A stretch of DNA of 64,000 nt. Source: Heliopora coerulea. Taxonomy: Eukaryota > Cnidaria > Anthozoa > Scleralcyonacea > Helioporidae. Location of the stretch: positions 682,001-746,000 of the forward strand of contig JASJOG010000086.1 of the NCBI GenBank assembly GCA_030142905.1. The letters are read 5' to 3'. Position numbers and translations under genes: made by a program. The notes beneath the pieces are model-generated. The model searched no databases. It was given only the letters and a program-made list of their open reading frames with translations, and was not told where the DNA came from. This document shows, in pieces, positions 1-11,248 of this stretch. Every line of letters starts with the position of its first letter. Position 1 is the stretch's first letter.

Positions 1-1508
1 TCGTCTTCGTTGCCATCAGTTGCCCCAAGAGGCTTCCACACGTATCTCCCTTTGCTCCCCTCTCTATTTCTCTCTGCGGGGGCTACTTCACCTCCCGAAA
101 TCGTGCTGGCGGTACGTGACATGCTAGTAGACGTTACACTCTGTTCCACAGACACATTTCTTGTATTTTGATTCGTGACGGGTGCTGAACGACAGGAGCA
201 TTTCCTTTGACGACCAATGTTTTGTTTTGGTTTGGCTACCGAAGATGCAGGAGCTATCGAAGGACTGTGTTCTCTTTTCACAATTCTTCCGTGGTTTTCC
301 TCGCTGGTAGGGGATGTGTGTTTATTGACGTTGGAACGACTGCTACAACTCGCTGAAGCCAAATTTTCGGGTCGCCTTTGATCATGATGAATCTTCAGAC
401 TGCCATCTGCTTTTTTACCATTGTAACCGTCCACTACAATCTTCTGTCCCACAATTGCACTTCTACGCGCAATTTCTGGATTAGTCAACAATAAAATCGT
501 CGTCTTGTCTTTGTGCAGGCGAGCCCTATCGCGGGCCCGATCACACCATTTACGCACGCGCGAGTAGACATCTATGCTAAGCTCGTTTACAGTGGGAATT
601 CGAAATTGTTCGGCAATTAGTAATTTAAAGCATTCCGTTTGTTTGTATTTCCGCGCGACGTTACAAGGAGTTAGCCCCTGCGCGTCCTTACAGATCAAGA
701 CCGAGCGGTTGAACATAAGGAAGTGATGCAAACACGTAAGATGCCCGTGCTGAGCGGCCTCATGTGACGGGGTCTTTACGTGGTCTGGGTGCGCGTCCGC
801 CCGACACCAGTCACGTGACGGATGCTGACCGACTGGTTCGTCGGGTCGCGCTCCGCATTTCATGAGCTGAGTAGCGAGTTGATGGTAGCCGAAATGTGCG
901 GCAATAAACAGACCTAGCTGGAGTTGATACCGCGTCAAATGAGGTGTTTCGTGAAACGACGCGAGGGCCTGTAAGGTGCCCGTGATGTCGTTTTCCCTCG
1001 CCGCCTTCACCAAGTCTCCGACATCATGCCATATTTCCATGGTGACTGTGTCCCCGGCGTGAAGATCGTACGCTTTCAGGGAATGGCAGTCAAAGAGATG
1101 TATCCCGCCTGGAGAATATAGACGAAAAGCACTCACGTGTACTCCAGTCGAGTTCTGAATCTTTACCCTTAGTGTAGCGACGAGTGTCTGCCATACATGA
1201 AAAGATTCGACGTACTCAGTGGTCTCTTCGTAACGAGGACAAAAAACTCTCAGCGTGGGTTTGATTCGTTTTTCAACTCGACATACAAGTATTGTACCGG
1301 CCGGTATCCCAAGATCGGAGTAGGCCCAGTTGTCCTGGAGACTCGTGCCTCGGTACATCAAGGAGACGACACTATCATTTTCATTTCGACTGTTCCTCAA
1401 GTTCATGCCAAGTTTCTTTTGGAACAATTCCTTGATTTCCCTCACTGTTTCGCCAACTTTAACGTTTACGCCATGAACAGCATTCTCAAATGACACGAAT
1501 ATTCGCAT
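1..1508 (-). CDS. ANKUB1: ANKUB1-like protein (ubiquitin-like + ankyrin), 3' end beyond window
   Basis: I translated the minus strand by hand from the ATG at 1506-1508; the frame stays open for 502 codons to the window edge. Residues 1-78 form a ubiquitin-like fold (start MRIFVSFENA, later LMYRGTSLQDNW and LGIPAGT). Residues 85-162 look like a second ubiquitin-like module (LRVFCPRYEE, FRLYSPGGIHLFDC). Residues about 163-300 carry ankyrin-type helices (FIAAHFGYHQLATQLMKCGA, HEAAQHGHLTCL, KDAQGLTPCNVA). Order and spacing match the vertebrate ankyrin-repeat and ubiquitin-domain protein ANKUB1, including the block GARPDEPVGQHP followed by DWC. Residues 370-502 are Ser/Arg-rich and unconserved. 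Its molecular role is not established; ubiquitin-linked scaffolding is only suggested by the domains. The ankyrin region shows no intron. A splice donor before the left edge cannot be excluded, so the unconserved tail may partly be intron read-through. Confidence 0.85.
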   Translation of the reverse strand, partial: MRIFVSFENAVHGVNVKVGETVREIKELFQKKLGMNLRNSRNENDSVVSLMYRGTSLQDNWAYSDLGIPAGTILVCRVEKRIKPTLRVFCPRYEETTEYVESFHVWQTLVATLRVKIQNSTGVHVSAFRLYSPGGIHLFDCHSLKAYDLHAGDTVTMEIWHDVGDLVKAARENDITGTLQALASFHETPHLTRYQLQLGLFIAAHFGYHQLATQLMKCGARPDEPVGQHPSRDWCRADAHPDHVKTPSHEAAQHGHLTCLHHFLMFNRSVLICKDAQGLTPCNVARKYKQTECFKLLIAEQFRIPTVNELSIDVYSRVRKWCDRARDRARLHKDKTTILLLTNPEIARRSAIVGQKIVVDGYNGKKADGSLKIHHDQRRPENLASASCSSRSNVNKHTSPTSEENHGRIVKREHSPSIAPASSVAKPKQNIGRQRKCSCRSAPVTNQNTRNVSVEQSVTSTSMSRTASTISGGEVAPAERNREGSKGRYVWKPLGATDGNED

Positions 1509-3520
1509 TTTTGGTCAATTAGAATTATCAGTGAAGAACGCAATGTTCACCATTTAAAATTTTGTTTCGCGACGAGAGAGGGAGAGAGAGAAGTGAATGT
1601 ATACATGATACAGTAAATATTGCTTATGTTAGGTTCCAGCTGATTGGATGTTTGAATGGAAGCACCTGCGTAACTAGACATTTGACCAGTAATGTGAGCT
1701 TACAATTAGTCTGGTGTATTTTAAAGTGGCCAATCTTGAATCCGTAAAAATAAATGTTTTGACTTTTTTGGCTTGTTTATCATCTACCTCATTAAATATT
1801 AAACATTGCCATTTATGTCAGCGTTTTGTATACAGAATTACAAATATTGCTTCATTGGTCACAAGATATTTTAAAGTTTTTATCAAATCAAAAGAAAAAA
1901 AAATCAGCTTCATTGAAAAGCAGGTGGCATTATTTAGAGACGCCGCGTAAACAGCATTGTACGATGTTGCGATTCACTGAGTGGAGCACGTTGCATTCCG
2001 CTGTGTAAATACTTATTCTAACAAAATTGCTACAACTTTACGGTTTTTGTGTGTGCACCAAATGGACGATATAGAAAAGCACACACCGTCTTATTGTAAA
2101 TAATTACTTCAAACACTCGTTAGTTTTGCATGCATAAATTAAACTTTGGACAAAAGTGGATGGATTGAATATTAAAGAAGTTCAGGGCGACAAGCACAAG
2201 GGATGACGAACCTTAAACTTATGAACTATAAATTAAATTCAGTATTCAGGTCGTCGAAAAATGTTCAGTAAATTGCTCTCTGTAGTGAACATTCTGTCCG
2301 TGGGCAATCAATGGGCCGTGAGAGTAGATATTAATCTAACGATTGCTCAGCAGCAGTGCCTCATTAGCATATTGCTCCGTTATAAATAGACTGTCACTGC
2401 CACAAGACTTGGGGTGAACCGATGAAATGCCAACCGCGATCTTTGCGAGTTCGGTTTTTTCCCGACATTCTCACATGGCTTAGGTGGTGTTTACATGGAA
2501 GCGGTGAAACAGGAGAATTCGTTCTTATTTCTTCCCTTTTTTTTCATATTTTCGCTTGTTTCGACTTTCTTTCCCCTTCTTTTTTTGTGTTTCCTGGTAG
2601 TTTGACCTAGATAGTAACTTCAAAGCCTCTCATAGTTTGGTAAAATGTTTAATAAAGCAATTGTTTTAGCCTGTGAAGTATCTTCTCTGCACAGGGGGCT
2701 ATATATTAGCTTAAATAAATAGAAATAAATTAAGATATTTCTCTATAAATAAGACGTGCATGTTCGGATTCAATTTTCACAACTGGGTCAATTTTTATCT
2801 TGATTTGACAAGATACAATTTTGGTCGAATCATTGCCGTTTAAAAATTGAACTTCTCAACAATCCAACTGAAGTTGTACTAAAACAGTTGAGTTGATGAC
2901 ATGTTTGAAGCAAATCAAAATACTTAGACCCGTTGTAAATATTGGACTAAATCATATACGAAAAAACAACCCGAAAATTGTCCTTTTCCAATCCGTATAT
3001 AAGTTTCCCGCCACAGATTATCCAGTTGTCCAAAGACAACTAGTGCTAGTCTGCTCTTAATTTCTGAAGATTATGGTTGCCTATTTCAGTTTAAACATAG
3101 CTGGATTAAATATTTCCTAATTCATACAAAGTCTACTGAAATAAACTTGCATTTTCCTTTGGAGTGTGCGTCGAATTTTTTGCACAAAGTTTTCACTGGT
3201 CTAGAATAAGGTTAATCGCACGTTGAAGAACTGGACCTTGGTTGCAATTTTAATCAATGTGCTTCGATGCGCACCTGAATATCGTTCAGTTCCATAGAAC
3301 TTATTCTCCGAAGTAAGTTTACGTGGTCCGAAATAGAACAACACACACGGAAGCGGACTAGGACCATTTCGTTACACGTAGACCTTTTCCAAAACATGCT
3401 TTCTTTTCGAAGATAGAGGTAACAAAAATGAGGAACTGCTAAACAAATATTCGTTCAAAAAGTAGAAACCTCTCTTTAAGTAACAAAACAGAGATTTTGT
3501 CGTGGTGAAAAATCTCAGTA
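1509..3520. other. intergenic, no recognised feature
   Basis: This AT-rich stretch upstream of ANKUB1 should hold its promoter, but I see no convincing TATA box or start-site motif. Open frames are 62 codons or shorter and resemble nothing known. It contains a short GA-rich run near 1575-1592 and T-rich runs near 2530-2590. Confidence 0.5.
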
Positions 3521-3761
3521 TCGCTTTAAAAACCGTATTAACCATGGTGAATGGTTAAACAAGGCAGTTCTGAAAAGTACTAGAGGAACACACTCAGAGT
3601 GAGAAAATAAATACTAAAAAGAAGCACTATGCATTTCGGCAGACCACTCTTCAGGTGCTTCTTTTTAGTATTTGTTTTCTCATTCTGCGTGGGTTCCTCT
3701 TGTTCTTTTCAGAACTGCCTGGTATAACCATTCACCATGGTTAATACGTTTTTTAGAGCGA
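3521..3761. mobile_element. fold-back (long inverted repeat) element
   Basis: Two arms of about 107 bp (3521-3627 and 3655-3761) are imperfect reverse complements. They share ATTAACCATGGTGAATGGTT, GGCAGTTCTGAAAAG and TACTAAAAAGAAGCAC. The arms are separated by a loop of about 27 bp containing CGGCAGACCACTC. There is no coding capacity. The structure is that of a fold-back MITE. Superfamily is unassigned because no clear target duplication was found. Confidence 0.7.
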
Positions 3762-5551
3762 AAGTAGAAACCAGTTTCTTTCTCCTTGAGTTTCCATAAC
3801 TGCGAAGACATACTGAAAACGCTTTCTATTTCTGAAGCAGAAACATTTACTTTTCCGAAAGGTTTCGTGAGCCACGGTTGCGTACGTACGAGTTTTGTCT
3901 GCATTACTTATCGATCGTTCCCCAAGGATGTTGGAAATTTCCTTGACTTGACATAATCGTGTACTCAAAAGAAAATTATCGTTTGTTAATTAACGTTAAT
4001 AATACATTTTAACGATGCCTAGAGTTTCATTATAAGCGAATATTAGAGCCCCGTTCCAGAGCGTGAAAGGGGAAACTGCTAGGGCAAGCATAATCCCCTA
4101 GCAAAGGTCGGGATCACGTAACAAGTTTCTAATCTATTTGGAAAATTTTACATTCATTTTAAGTACGTTCTACGAATGATTTAGTTGACAAAAAATAGCT
4201 AATTGTGTTAACTAACGGGTTAACCTGCAAATTGGAAACGTTTATAGGGAAGATCATATGGGGATTTCTAAGACTCTTTTGAAAGTTGAAAAATTCCTGT
4301 AATTCCTAAATTACTATTTTGTGCTGTACGTTGCTATTGCTAATTTATTTTGATGAGTCAGTTGCCACGAAAATCCCAGATCAGGAAAGAAAGGATGTTT
4401 AAAAGAACTCAGAAAAATTCAAAAGAAACTTTACAAACTTTCAAGGAACTTTCCAATGAAATTTTTAAAATAACGAAAATTGCAACCACGTTAGTAACTG
4501 AAATTAGGAATTCTGTATTTCCCTTAAGAAATAAGCCATACTCGTCCGAACGTAGATGAATGTTTTGTAAATGAAAAACGGAAGACTGTCAGTTGTACGA
4601 AGTCAAAAAGCAGGGATTCCACCTCATGGACAATACAGATAAATATAACTTGTAGTAAGTCCAGAACTCATAATATTTCGTACCTTTTAGTGTTAGTCCT
4701 ACAGAGTATTTTTGGTTTTTGGTGTAGATACATTTAATTGGTGCCTTTTCAGGACTACATTTTCAATTTTTTTTTCGGGAAATTTTAAACTTCATGTTCA
4801 CAACAACATCATCGGACTTTAGTTTTCACGTCAGCCGCGCAACAATGGCTCTACGATTTTCGTCAGGTTCTGGGGACATGATAGTTTTTGGAGAATTGCT
4901 TTACTCGATCAATCATTGAAAAATCACCTTTCTAGCCGTAGCATTAAGTAGTTAAAGCAATAAATGAGAACCATTTGGCGCAACGCCTGGGAAGTGATTT
5001 CGTACATAGGTGTGTAGTTCCAAAATATTTAATAACGGATGCTTTAACCTTATTTTACCTTTAAATCTGTAGAAACTACCATCGCGTTTTGCAATCAGTA
5101 AACCCTGTTTTGGAAAAGGTCCGTTCCACTTTTCTACCCTTTTTAGTGGCGTTCTAACGTTAAAAATGACGAGGACAAAAGGATGTCGGGCAAATTTCCT
5201 TAACGTATTCAACAGTTGTCTTGAAATCAAGCGTTTGTTCATGTTCCTGACGCTTATTCATGTCTCGGACCATTGGGCGAAACCTCTCCTGACGAGCTCT
5301 CGGTTGATAAATATCGATTTGAAGAACTAAGAGTAAAAGCAAGAAGAAAACAACACCTGAAAAAAGTTTTCACATGTGTTTGTAATATAACATACTTCGC
5401 ACAGAATCAGTGCTACTCCACGATACGCGTTACACATTTCATTTAAAGACAGTGACGTATGGAAAGTAATTACTGGAAGTAGAGGGAACCGACCGGACCA
5501 TTAGGGCTAATTTTACGTGGCGAAAAAAGTGGCGCAGGTCACTAAGCACCA
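3762..5551. other. intergenic, no recognised feature
   Basis: No recognisable gene or repeat. The longest frame is a 96-codon minus ORF at 4952-5242 that matches no family I know; it is within the length expected by chance. Confidence 0.45.
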
Positions 5552-6132
5552 AACGCAGTGTTCGACATTAAGGCTTGCCCACTTACGTGGGGCAAGTAAA
5601 ATAATACATTGGGCAAGTGCGTCAGCTGCATTTTGGTTGCCCACCTACGCTAGTAGTTTCTTTTCCAGTGCAGCAAAATCGTAAACTAACTAATGATAAA
5701 CAAATAGAACAATGAACTCTTTTATTTTCGCTATGCGCGATTAATGAAATGTTTGCCTATACCCTAATTTGTTCATACTTGTTAAATTTTTAAACCTTTT
5801 AATAACATTACTTAGTGCAATTTAATGTTATACAGTTCTTAAACCTAATTAAAGCTATACATTAAAAATTGTTAGTTGGATACTATGGGTAGTATAGCAT
5901 AGATAAAAGTCTTATTGGAAAATTTTAAATGTTTAAATAATTACGAAATTCAGTCTATCTGGCTGCGATGTAATTTTAATAAAATCTATCTGTCTATCTA
6001 AGTAGTTTATTATATTGTATATTAAGAGTATATTAAGCATTGTATAATTACTGGAGGTGTTTATTAAGTAATACAACCAAAAAATTTATATGGGCAACTG
6101 GATAACTTGACTTACTTGCCCAGAGGGCAACT
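5552..6132. mobile_element. possible degraded DNA transposon (hAT-like ends)
   Basis: The left end reads CAGTGTTCGACATTAAGG and is followed by TTGCCCACTTACGTGGGGCA. Near 6095-6132 a related motif recurs inverted (TTACTTGCCCAGAGGGCAAC). The CAGTG start resembles hAT-type termini. The interior is AT-rich and non-coding. The right end is abutted by a truncated SINE, so no target duplication can be verified. This is a weak call based on terminal resemblance only. Confidence 0.3.
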
Positions 6133-6466
6133 TAGAAGGTGGCGGGTTCGATCAACGTCTGGGGCTCAGAAATCGTTTTTCTGAGTATAGGACTTGACGA
6201 TCATTCATCTATCATCTTAAGATATTTCCAAGCTCTCGTACATGCAATATATAAACTTCATTTATCATTAATATATAGTGGCTTCCGCTTAGGTCGCACA
6301 TATATGTCGAACTTTCACCTTGGCTCGCCATCTGAGCCTTGGTAGCTCGATGGTTAGAGCGTCTTACCGGTCATCAGAAGGTTGCGGGTTCGATCCCCGT
6401 CTGGGGCTCAGAAATCGTTTTTCTGAGTATAGGGCTTGATGATCATTCATCTATCATCTTATGACT
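6130..6466 (+). mobile_element. tRNA-derived SINE, one truncated and one full unit in tandem
   Basis: A complete tRNA-like segment lies at 6335-6408. It has an A box (TAGCTCGATGGTTAGAGCG), a B box (GGTTCGATCCC) and a 7-bp acceptor-type pairing (AGCCTTG with TGGGGCT, several G-U pairs). The anticodon stem is imperfect, so it is not a functional tRNA gene. A shared tail (CAGAAATCGTTTTTCTGAGT...) follows. A leader (GTGGCTTCCGCTTAGGTCGC) precedes it. A 5'-truncated unit (B box onward) sits at 6130-6260. The same element occurs twice more at 42.1-42.5 kb. Confidence 0.8.
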
Positions 6467-6816
6467 AGATATGGTTAAAAATTTTTTACCCCGCCTTTGC
6501 CTCAATAAATTTTTCTTTCACCCAACCTAAAACATGTTGATCTTTTCAGTTACCCGAACAGTTTTCTCTTCATCCCCCACCTCGGCCGTAAATAATGACC
6601 GGTCCCTTAGCAACGTTTTTGAGTACAATACTGGGTAAAGAACGGACAAATACTGGCGAACGTTAACAAAACTTGCGTAAAAATACCCTATTTTATTGGT
6701 ATGCAAATGTGCAATTATATAACGAACTTCCTCCTGACGTCCTCAGCGCTGTGGCGTAGCTAACCCGCGTGCGAGAAACGACGTTTTTAAGTAACGGTCT
6801 GATCTGACCTATTGTA

Positions 6817-7239
6817 CACCTTTTGCTGTTCATTACCACGAAATATACTACCATTAACGCCAACCTCAAACTCATTAACGCAAACATACATTCATTTTAT
6901 TCAGTCAACATACATTAGCGTAGATACACAACCATTTGCATCAAAGGGCATTCCATAGCGCCAACAGACGACCATTAACATCATTCTACTATACATTAAG
7001 GATAAAACTTCGATTACAGAAGAGAAATATCTTGCCTAATTGAAATTTTATTATCCCTAATGTATAGTAGAATGGTGTTAATGGTTGTCTCTTGGCGCTA
7101 TGGAATGCCCTTTGATGGAAATGGTTGCGTATCTACGCTAGTGAATGTCGACTGAATAAATTGAATGTATTTTTGCGTTAAAGAGTTTGAGGTTGTCGTT
7201 AATAATGATATATTTTCTGGTAATGAACAGCAAAAGGTG
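6817..7239. mobile_element. palindromic MITE, family A, copy 1
   Basis: This is a near-perfect long palindrome of 423 bp starting CACCTTTTGCTGTTCATTAC and ending with its reverse complement. It is flanked by TA on both sides (6815-6816 and 7240-7241). The arms meet near 7020-7035 around AATTGAAATTTTATTATCCC. It is non-coding. The TA duplication suggests mobilisation by a Tc1/mariner-like transposase; that is inferred from flanks only. Copies 2, 3 and 4 are at 7784, 10817 and 29068. Confidence 0.88.
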
Positions 7240-7289
7240 TAATTTTCTTTGGCTATCAGCTTCGGAGCTAACGAATTACTTATATAATG

Positions 7290-7330
7290 TTTTTCGTTTG
7301 TTCGTTTGTTCGTTCGTTCGTTCGTTCTAT
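7290..7330. repeat. (TTCG)n-type microsatellite
   Basis: A short run of TTCG/TTTG tetranucleotides (TTCGTTTGTTCGTTCGTTCG) lies just right of MITE copy 1. Confidence 0.8.
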
Positions 7331-7783
7331 CCCACAGCTTAAGTAACGGTTCTAACAACTAATTACTCATTTTTTTCTTCTCTAAGTGTAAATCCCTACC
7401 TGTCCTGTCCATTGTGGTGCATATAGTTCCAGACAAGGACAATCCTTACTATAACTTGTGATTCTCGCGGTAAGAACATTATTCTGAGTTAACTCCTCGA
7501 ACGAAGCACATGCCATCATAGAAAATGACGATTCACCTAAAAAGGAGGAAATTCCGGTTCGTTTTATTTGTTTGTTCATACTTTCCACCCTCTTTCTCTC
7601 ACACACACATTTCCTCCGCTTCTCTGTCTTTCTGTATTGCATGGAACGGCATCGCATATCAACGACTGGACAGAGACAGCAAAACTGACAAAATCGCGCC
7701 GCGCGAATAATTACTCGTTAAAGTCACGAAGGACATCCGTGAGCAACAAGGATGATGGAGAACTCTTCATCAAAGACGAATTA

Positions 7784-8205
7784 CACCATTTGCTGTTCAT
7801 TACCAGAAAATATACCATCATTAACGCTAACCTCAAACTCATTAACGTAAAAATACATTCATTTTATTCAATAGACATTAGAATAGATACGCAACCATTT
7901 GCATCGAAGGGCATTCTATAGCGCCAACAGACGACCATTAACACCATTCTACTACACATTAGAGACAATAAAATTTCAATTGCGCAAGAGAAATATGTTG
8001 CCTGATTGAAATTTTATTATCCCTGATGTATAGTAGAATGGTGTTAATGGTCGTCTATTGGTGCTGTGGCATGCCCTTTCATGCAAATGGTTGCGTATCT
8101 ACGCTAGTGAATGTCGGTTGAACAAAATGAATGTATTTTTGCGTTAATGAGTTTAAGGTGGGTGTTAATGATAGTATATTTTCTGGTAATGAACAGCAAA
8201 AGGTG
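7784..8205. mobile_element. palindromic MITE, family A, copy 2
   Basis: Same family as 6817-7239. It is 422 bp, starts CACCATTTGCTGTTCATTAC and ends GAACAGCAAAAGGTG. The left flank is TA; the right flank is TG, presumably a mutated TA. It lies 544 bp from copy 1 in the same region, so the interval 7240-7783 is flanked by two large palindromes. Confidence 0.87.
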
Positions 8206-9845
8206 TGTGTATAATTATTAAGCTACTGTATAATGATGTTTAAAGACAAATATAGCTTTGCCATGTTTTTTTTCCTCACTTCTTACTGTTTTATCCTAGT
8301 ATGTCACCCATCAACTCTTCCCTTACTTTCCACGTTCCTTCATTTTCTCTTTCCATCTTTGTTTCTCTTCCTGTCTCGTTGGTAGGGTGGAGGGGCACCG
8401 AAAAATATATTTTCAACTTCCCTGAATTGTTCCTTTCTGTCACGTGTTTGCAAAAGATATTCGTATCCAAAACATTACATACCGTTTATACTTCCATTAA
8501 GCCAATTGGACATCATACCCACAAACAATTTTTAGACATACCTTGGTGAGGTATTACATTACTGAGATAACATTCCACAGCTTGAAAAGGCAGCTGCATG
8601 AAGTCTTGCCTTCAACATAAAAATATATCAACATCACGACTCCATACAAATTGACAAGACCGGAAAAAAAGTTAACAGAAGATCTGAAGGAGAAATACAG
8701 TTTTGTAAGTAAAAGGGCTTAAAAGTTTTTCCGTGGGATTTTTAGATTGTAAAGCGCCGTCAATTGACAATTCACCTTTTGAAAACTCTCTGATTTATGT
8801 TTATTTCTATTAATATCGTAGGGCACCATAAACGTGCAATACTAACATTTATTCCAGTTAAGAATATTTGGATTGATGGATACGAAGTACACATAACTTC
8901 TTCCTGTTGCAGACACGCTTTTTCTTAATTCACGTTGGCTTACATCAGAAAGTTTTACTAACCAAATGGCGACTTCTGAACAAAAGTGAATTAATGGCAA
9001 AAACGTATTCCTCCATATAATTAAGGTGTAATAATGACCCGGAATACTTTTGGCACTGCATTCGTTCAGTATTATCGTTCGTATAAGAGTCACGTTAAAC
9101 TTGACTACGTTACTGCGAAAACGCTGCTGACTGAAATGTGTCCTTTTTTTGACACACGCAAAAGAAAAGTTACGCAAGAGAACTTGCTTCCACGAAACCA
9201 AAAACACTTTTAGACTTTTCTCGGAATCATCTGTTTCGGCGACCATTTTGCGAAACCTGGAAACGTTGTTTAAACAATGTTTCGCAAGAAAAACTTCACA
9301 ATTTTGTTTCCTGGTTTTGCCATGGCTTGAAAGTGGTCCAAAACCCCGAACCAAAGTACAAACTGCAACACGAAACGCCTTGTGGAAAGGCTTAAACGAA
9401 AACTCTCCCAATGTATGGAATGTTTGTTCCTATGGTAGCCAAAGTGATGGGAATCTTATGACGACTTTCAAATAAAGCCAAATTATCACTGATTCAACTT
9501 TCTGTCGTTCGATTACTAACTCGAATCTAGAGTTATCAAGGTAATTCTTCAATTTGGTATAGCAGGCGAAAACAATTTTGTGGTGCGTAGTGTAGGTTGT
9601 GTATACTTTTTTAATGAAACGGATGAATACGATAAAACAGTAACAAACAACATTGTCGGTCCATCAGGATCGTTAACCCATGATAGCGGCGTTCGTACAA
9701 CGTAGCAACTTGAGGGTTTGGAAAGAAGGATAGTACCCGGTTAAAATAACGTGAACCAAAATAGACAATTCTGAAAACTCGCATTCGGAAAAATTCTTGA
9801 AAACAATACCCCTCACAATCCTTTTCCAAAGTTTCACGTTACTTC
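8206..9845. other. intergenic, no recognised gene
   Basis: A 189-codon minus frame at 8842-9411 is the longest ORF here. It shows no recognisable domain, has no homologous look, and is overlapped by a 108-codon frame on the other strand. I treat it as chance or repeat-derived sequence. Confidence 0.45.
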
Positions 9846-10412
9846 ACATGTGAAAAACTTATGATATAGGAACATTTTCTCGTATAAAAGTTTAATTTCA
9901 CTTGTAAAATTGGGACGTTTTCACGTATAAAAGTTTTCTTTCACACATGTATTTGAAACACTCTCACGTGTAAAACCGGAATATTTTCACGTATGAAAGT
10001 TTCATTTCACACGTGAAACCGGAATATTTTCACGTATGAAAGTTTCATTTCACACGTGAAACCGGAATATTTTCAAGTATGAAAGTTTCACTTCACACGT
10101 GAAACCGGAATATTTTCACGTATGAAAGTTTCATTTCACACGTAAAACCGGAATATTTTCACGTATGAAAGTTTCATTTCACACGTGAAACCGGAATATT
10201 TTCAAGTATGAAAATTTCGCTTCACAGATGAAACCGGAATATTTTTACGAATGAAAGTTTTATTTCACAGGTCAAACCGGAACATTTTCACGAATGAAAG
10301 TTTTATTTCACAGGTCAAACCGGAACGTTTCAACCAACGAAAGTTTCATTTCACGTGAGAAAATGGAACACTTTCACGTGTGAAAGCTTCCTTTCACAGG
10401 TGAAACTGAAAC
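9846..10412. repeat. 43-bp minisatellite, about 13 units
   Basis: The unit core is AAACCGGAATATTTTCACG then TATGAAAGTTTCATTTCACACGTG, 43 bp. Units in 9980-10200 are almost identical, and both flanks are more diverged. Each unit contains two dyads: TTTCACACGTGAAA, centred on a CACGTG E-box, and TTTCACGTATGAAA. The array lies about 840 bp from the AKAP1-like exon on its downstream side. No coding frame is maintained. Confidence 0.88.
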
Positions 10413-10816
10413 ATTTAGCGCACGAAATTTTGCAAGTGAAATGTATACAGTTGCAGGTACGGGCTCATTTACCCGACTCGGTTATCTTATACGATTGTTT
10501 GTATGTATCTGTTAATATGTATCCATTTAATGAAAATTATTGCCCAGCTGTTATTTTTTAAGGCAGGCATAATGAACGAATTAGGACTGCTGAGATAAAC
10601 TGAGATATTTTTAATACAGCGAATGTTTCGACTCTACACGCAACATCATCAGATTACAGGTTTTCAGATGTTACGTGAAATGTGACGAAACGTTAGCTCA
10701 ATGGTTTCTTCTGGATGTGTTGCTACATGAGTGAGAGAATCAAAAGCAGGGATTTTGCGTTTGAGACAACATCATATACTCCAGGACAAACAATCTTAAA
10801 CGACGATCATATATTA

Positions 10817-11193
10817 CATCTTTTGCTGTTCATTACCGGAAAATATACTAACATTAATGCCAACTTCAAACTCATTAACGCATAAATACATTCATTTTAT
10901 TCAATCGACATTCACTAGCGTAGATACGCAACCATTTGCATCAAAGGACAGACGACCATTAATACCATTCCACTATGCATTAGGGATAATAACATTTCAA
11001 TTAGGCTAGATATTTCTCTCGCGTAATTGAAATTTTATTGTCCATGCTGTATAGTAGAATGTTATTAATGGGTCGTAAATTAATGGGTACGCTAGTAAAT
11101 GTCGATTGAATAAAATGAATGTATTTATGTGTTAATGAGTTTGAGGCTGGTGTTAATGATAGTATACTTTATGCTAATGAACAGCGAAAGGTG
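10817..11193. mobile_element. palindromic MITE, family A, copy 3
   Basis: It starts CATCTTTTGCTGTTCATTAC, ends ATGAACAGCGAAAGGTG, and is flanked by TA (10815-10816, 11194-11195). It is 377 bp, so it carries internal deletions relative to copies 1 and 2; the right arm lacks part of the segment near 11070-11090. It sits just downstream of the AKAP1-like exon, inside its presumed intron, and supplies the last codons of the uninterrupted reading frame there. Confidence 0.86.
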
Positions 11194-11248
11194 TAACGCG
11201 CAATTTTTTTCTTTTGCAATTCTATGACATGCAAACTCAAATCCAAAC

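Noticed and set aside
6335..6408. tRNA gene
   Set aside because: Pol III boxes are present but the anticodon arm is imperfect and the sequence recurs with the same leader and tail at 42 kb, so it is a SINE.
8842..9411. 189-codon minus ORF
   Set aside because: No recognisable domain, overlapped by an open frame on the other strand, no splice or promoter context.
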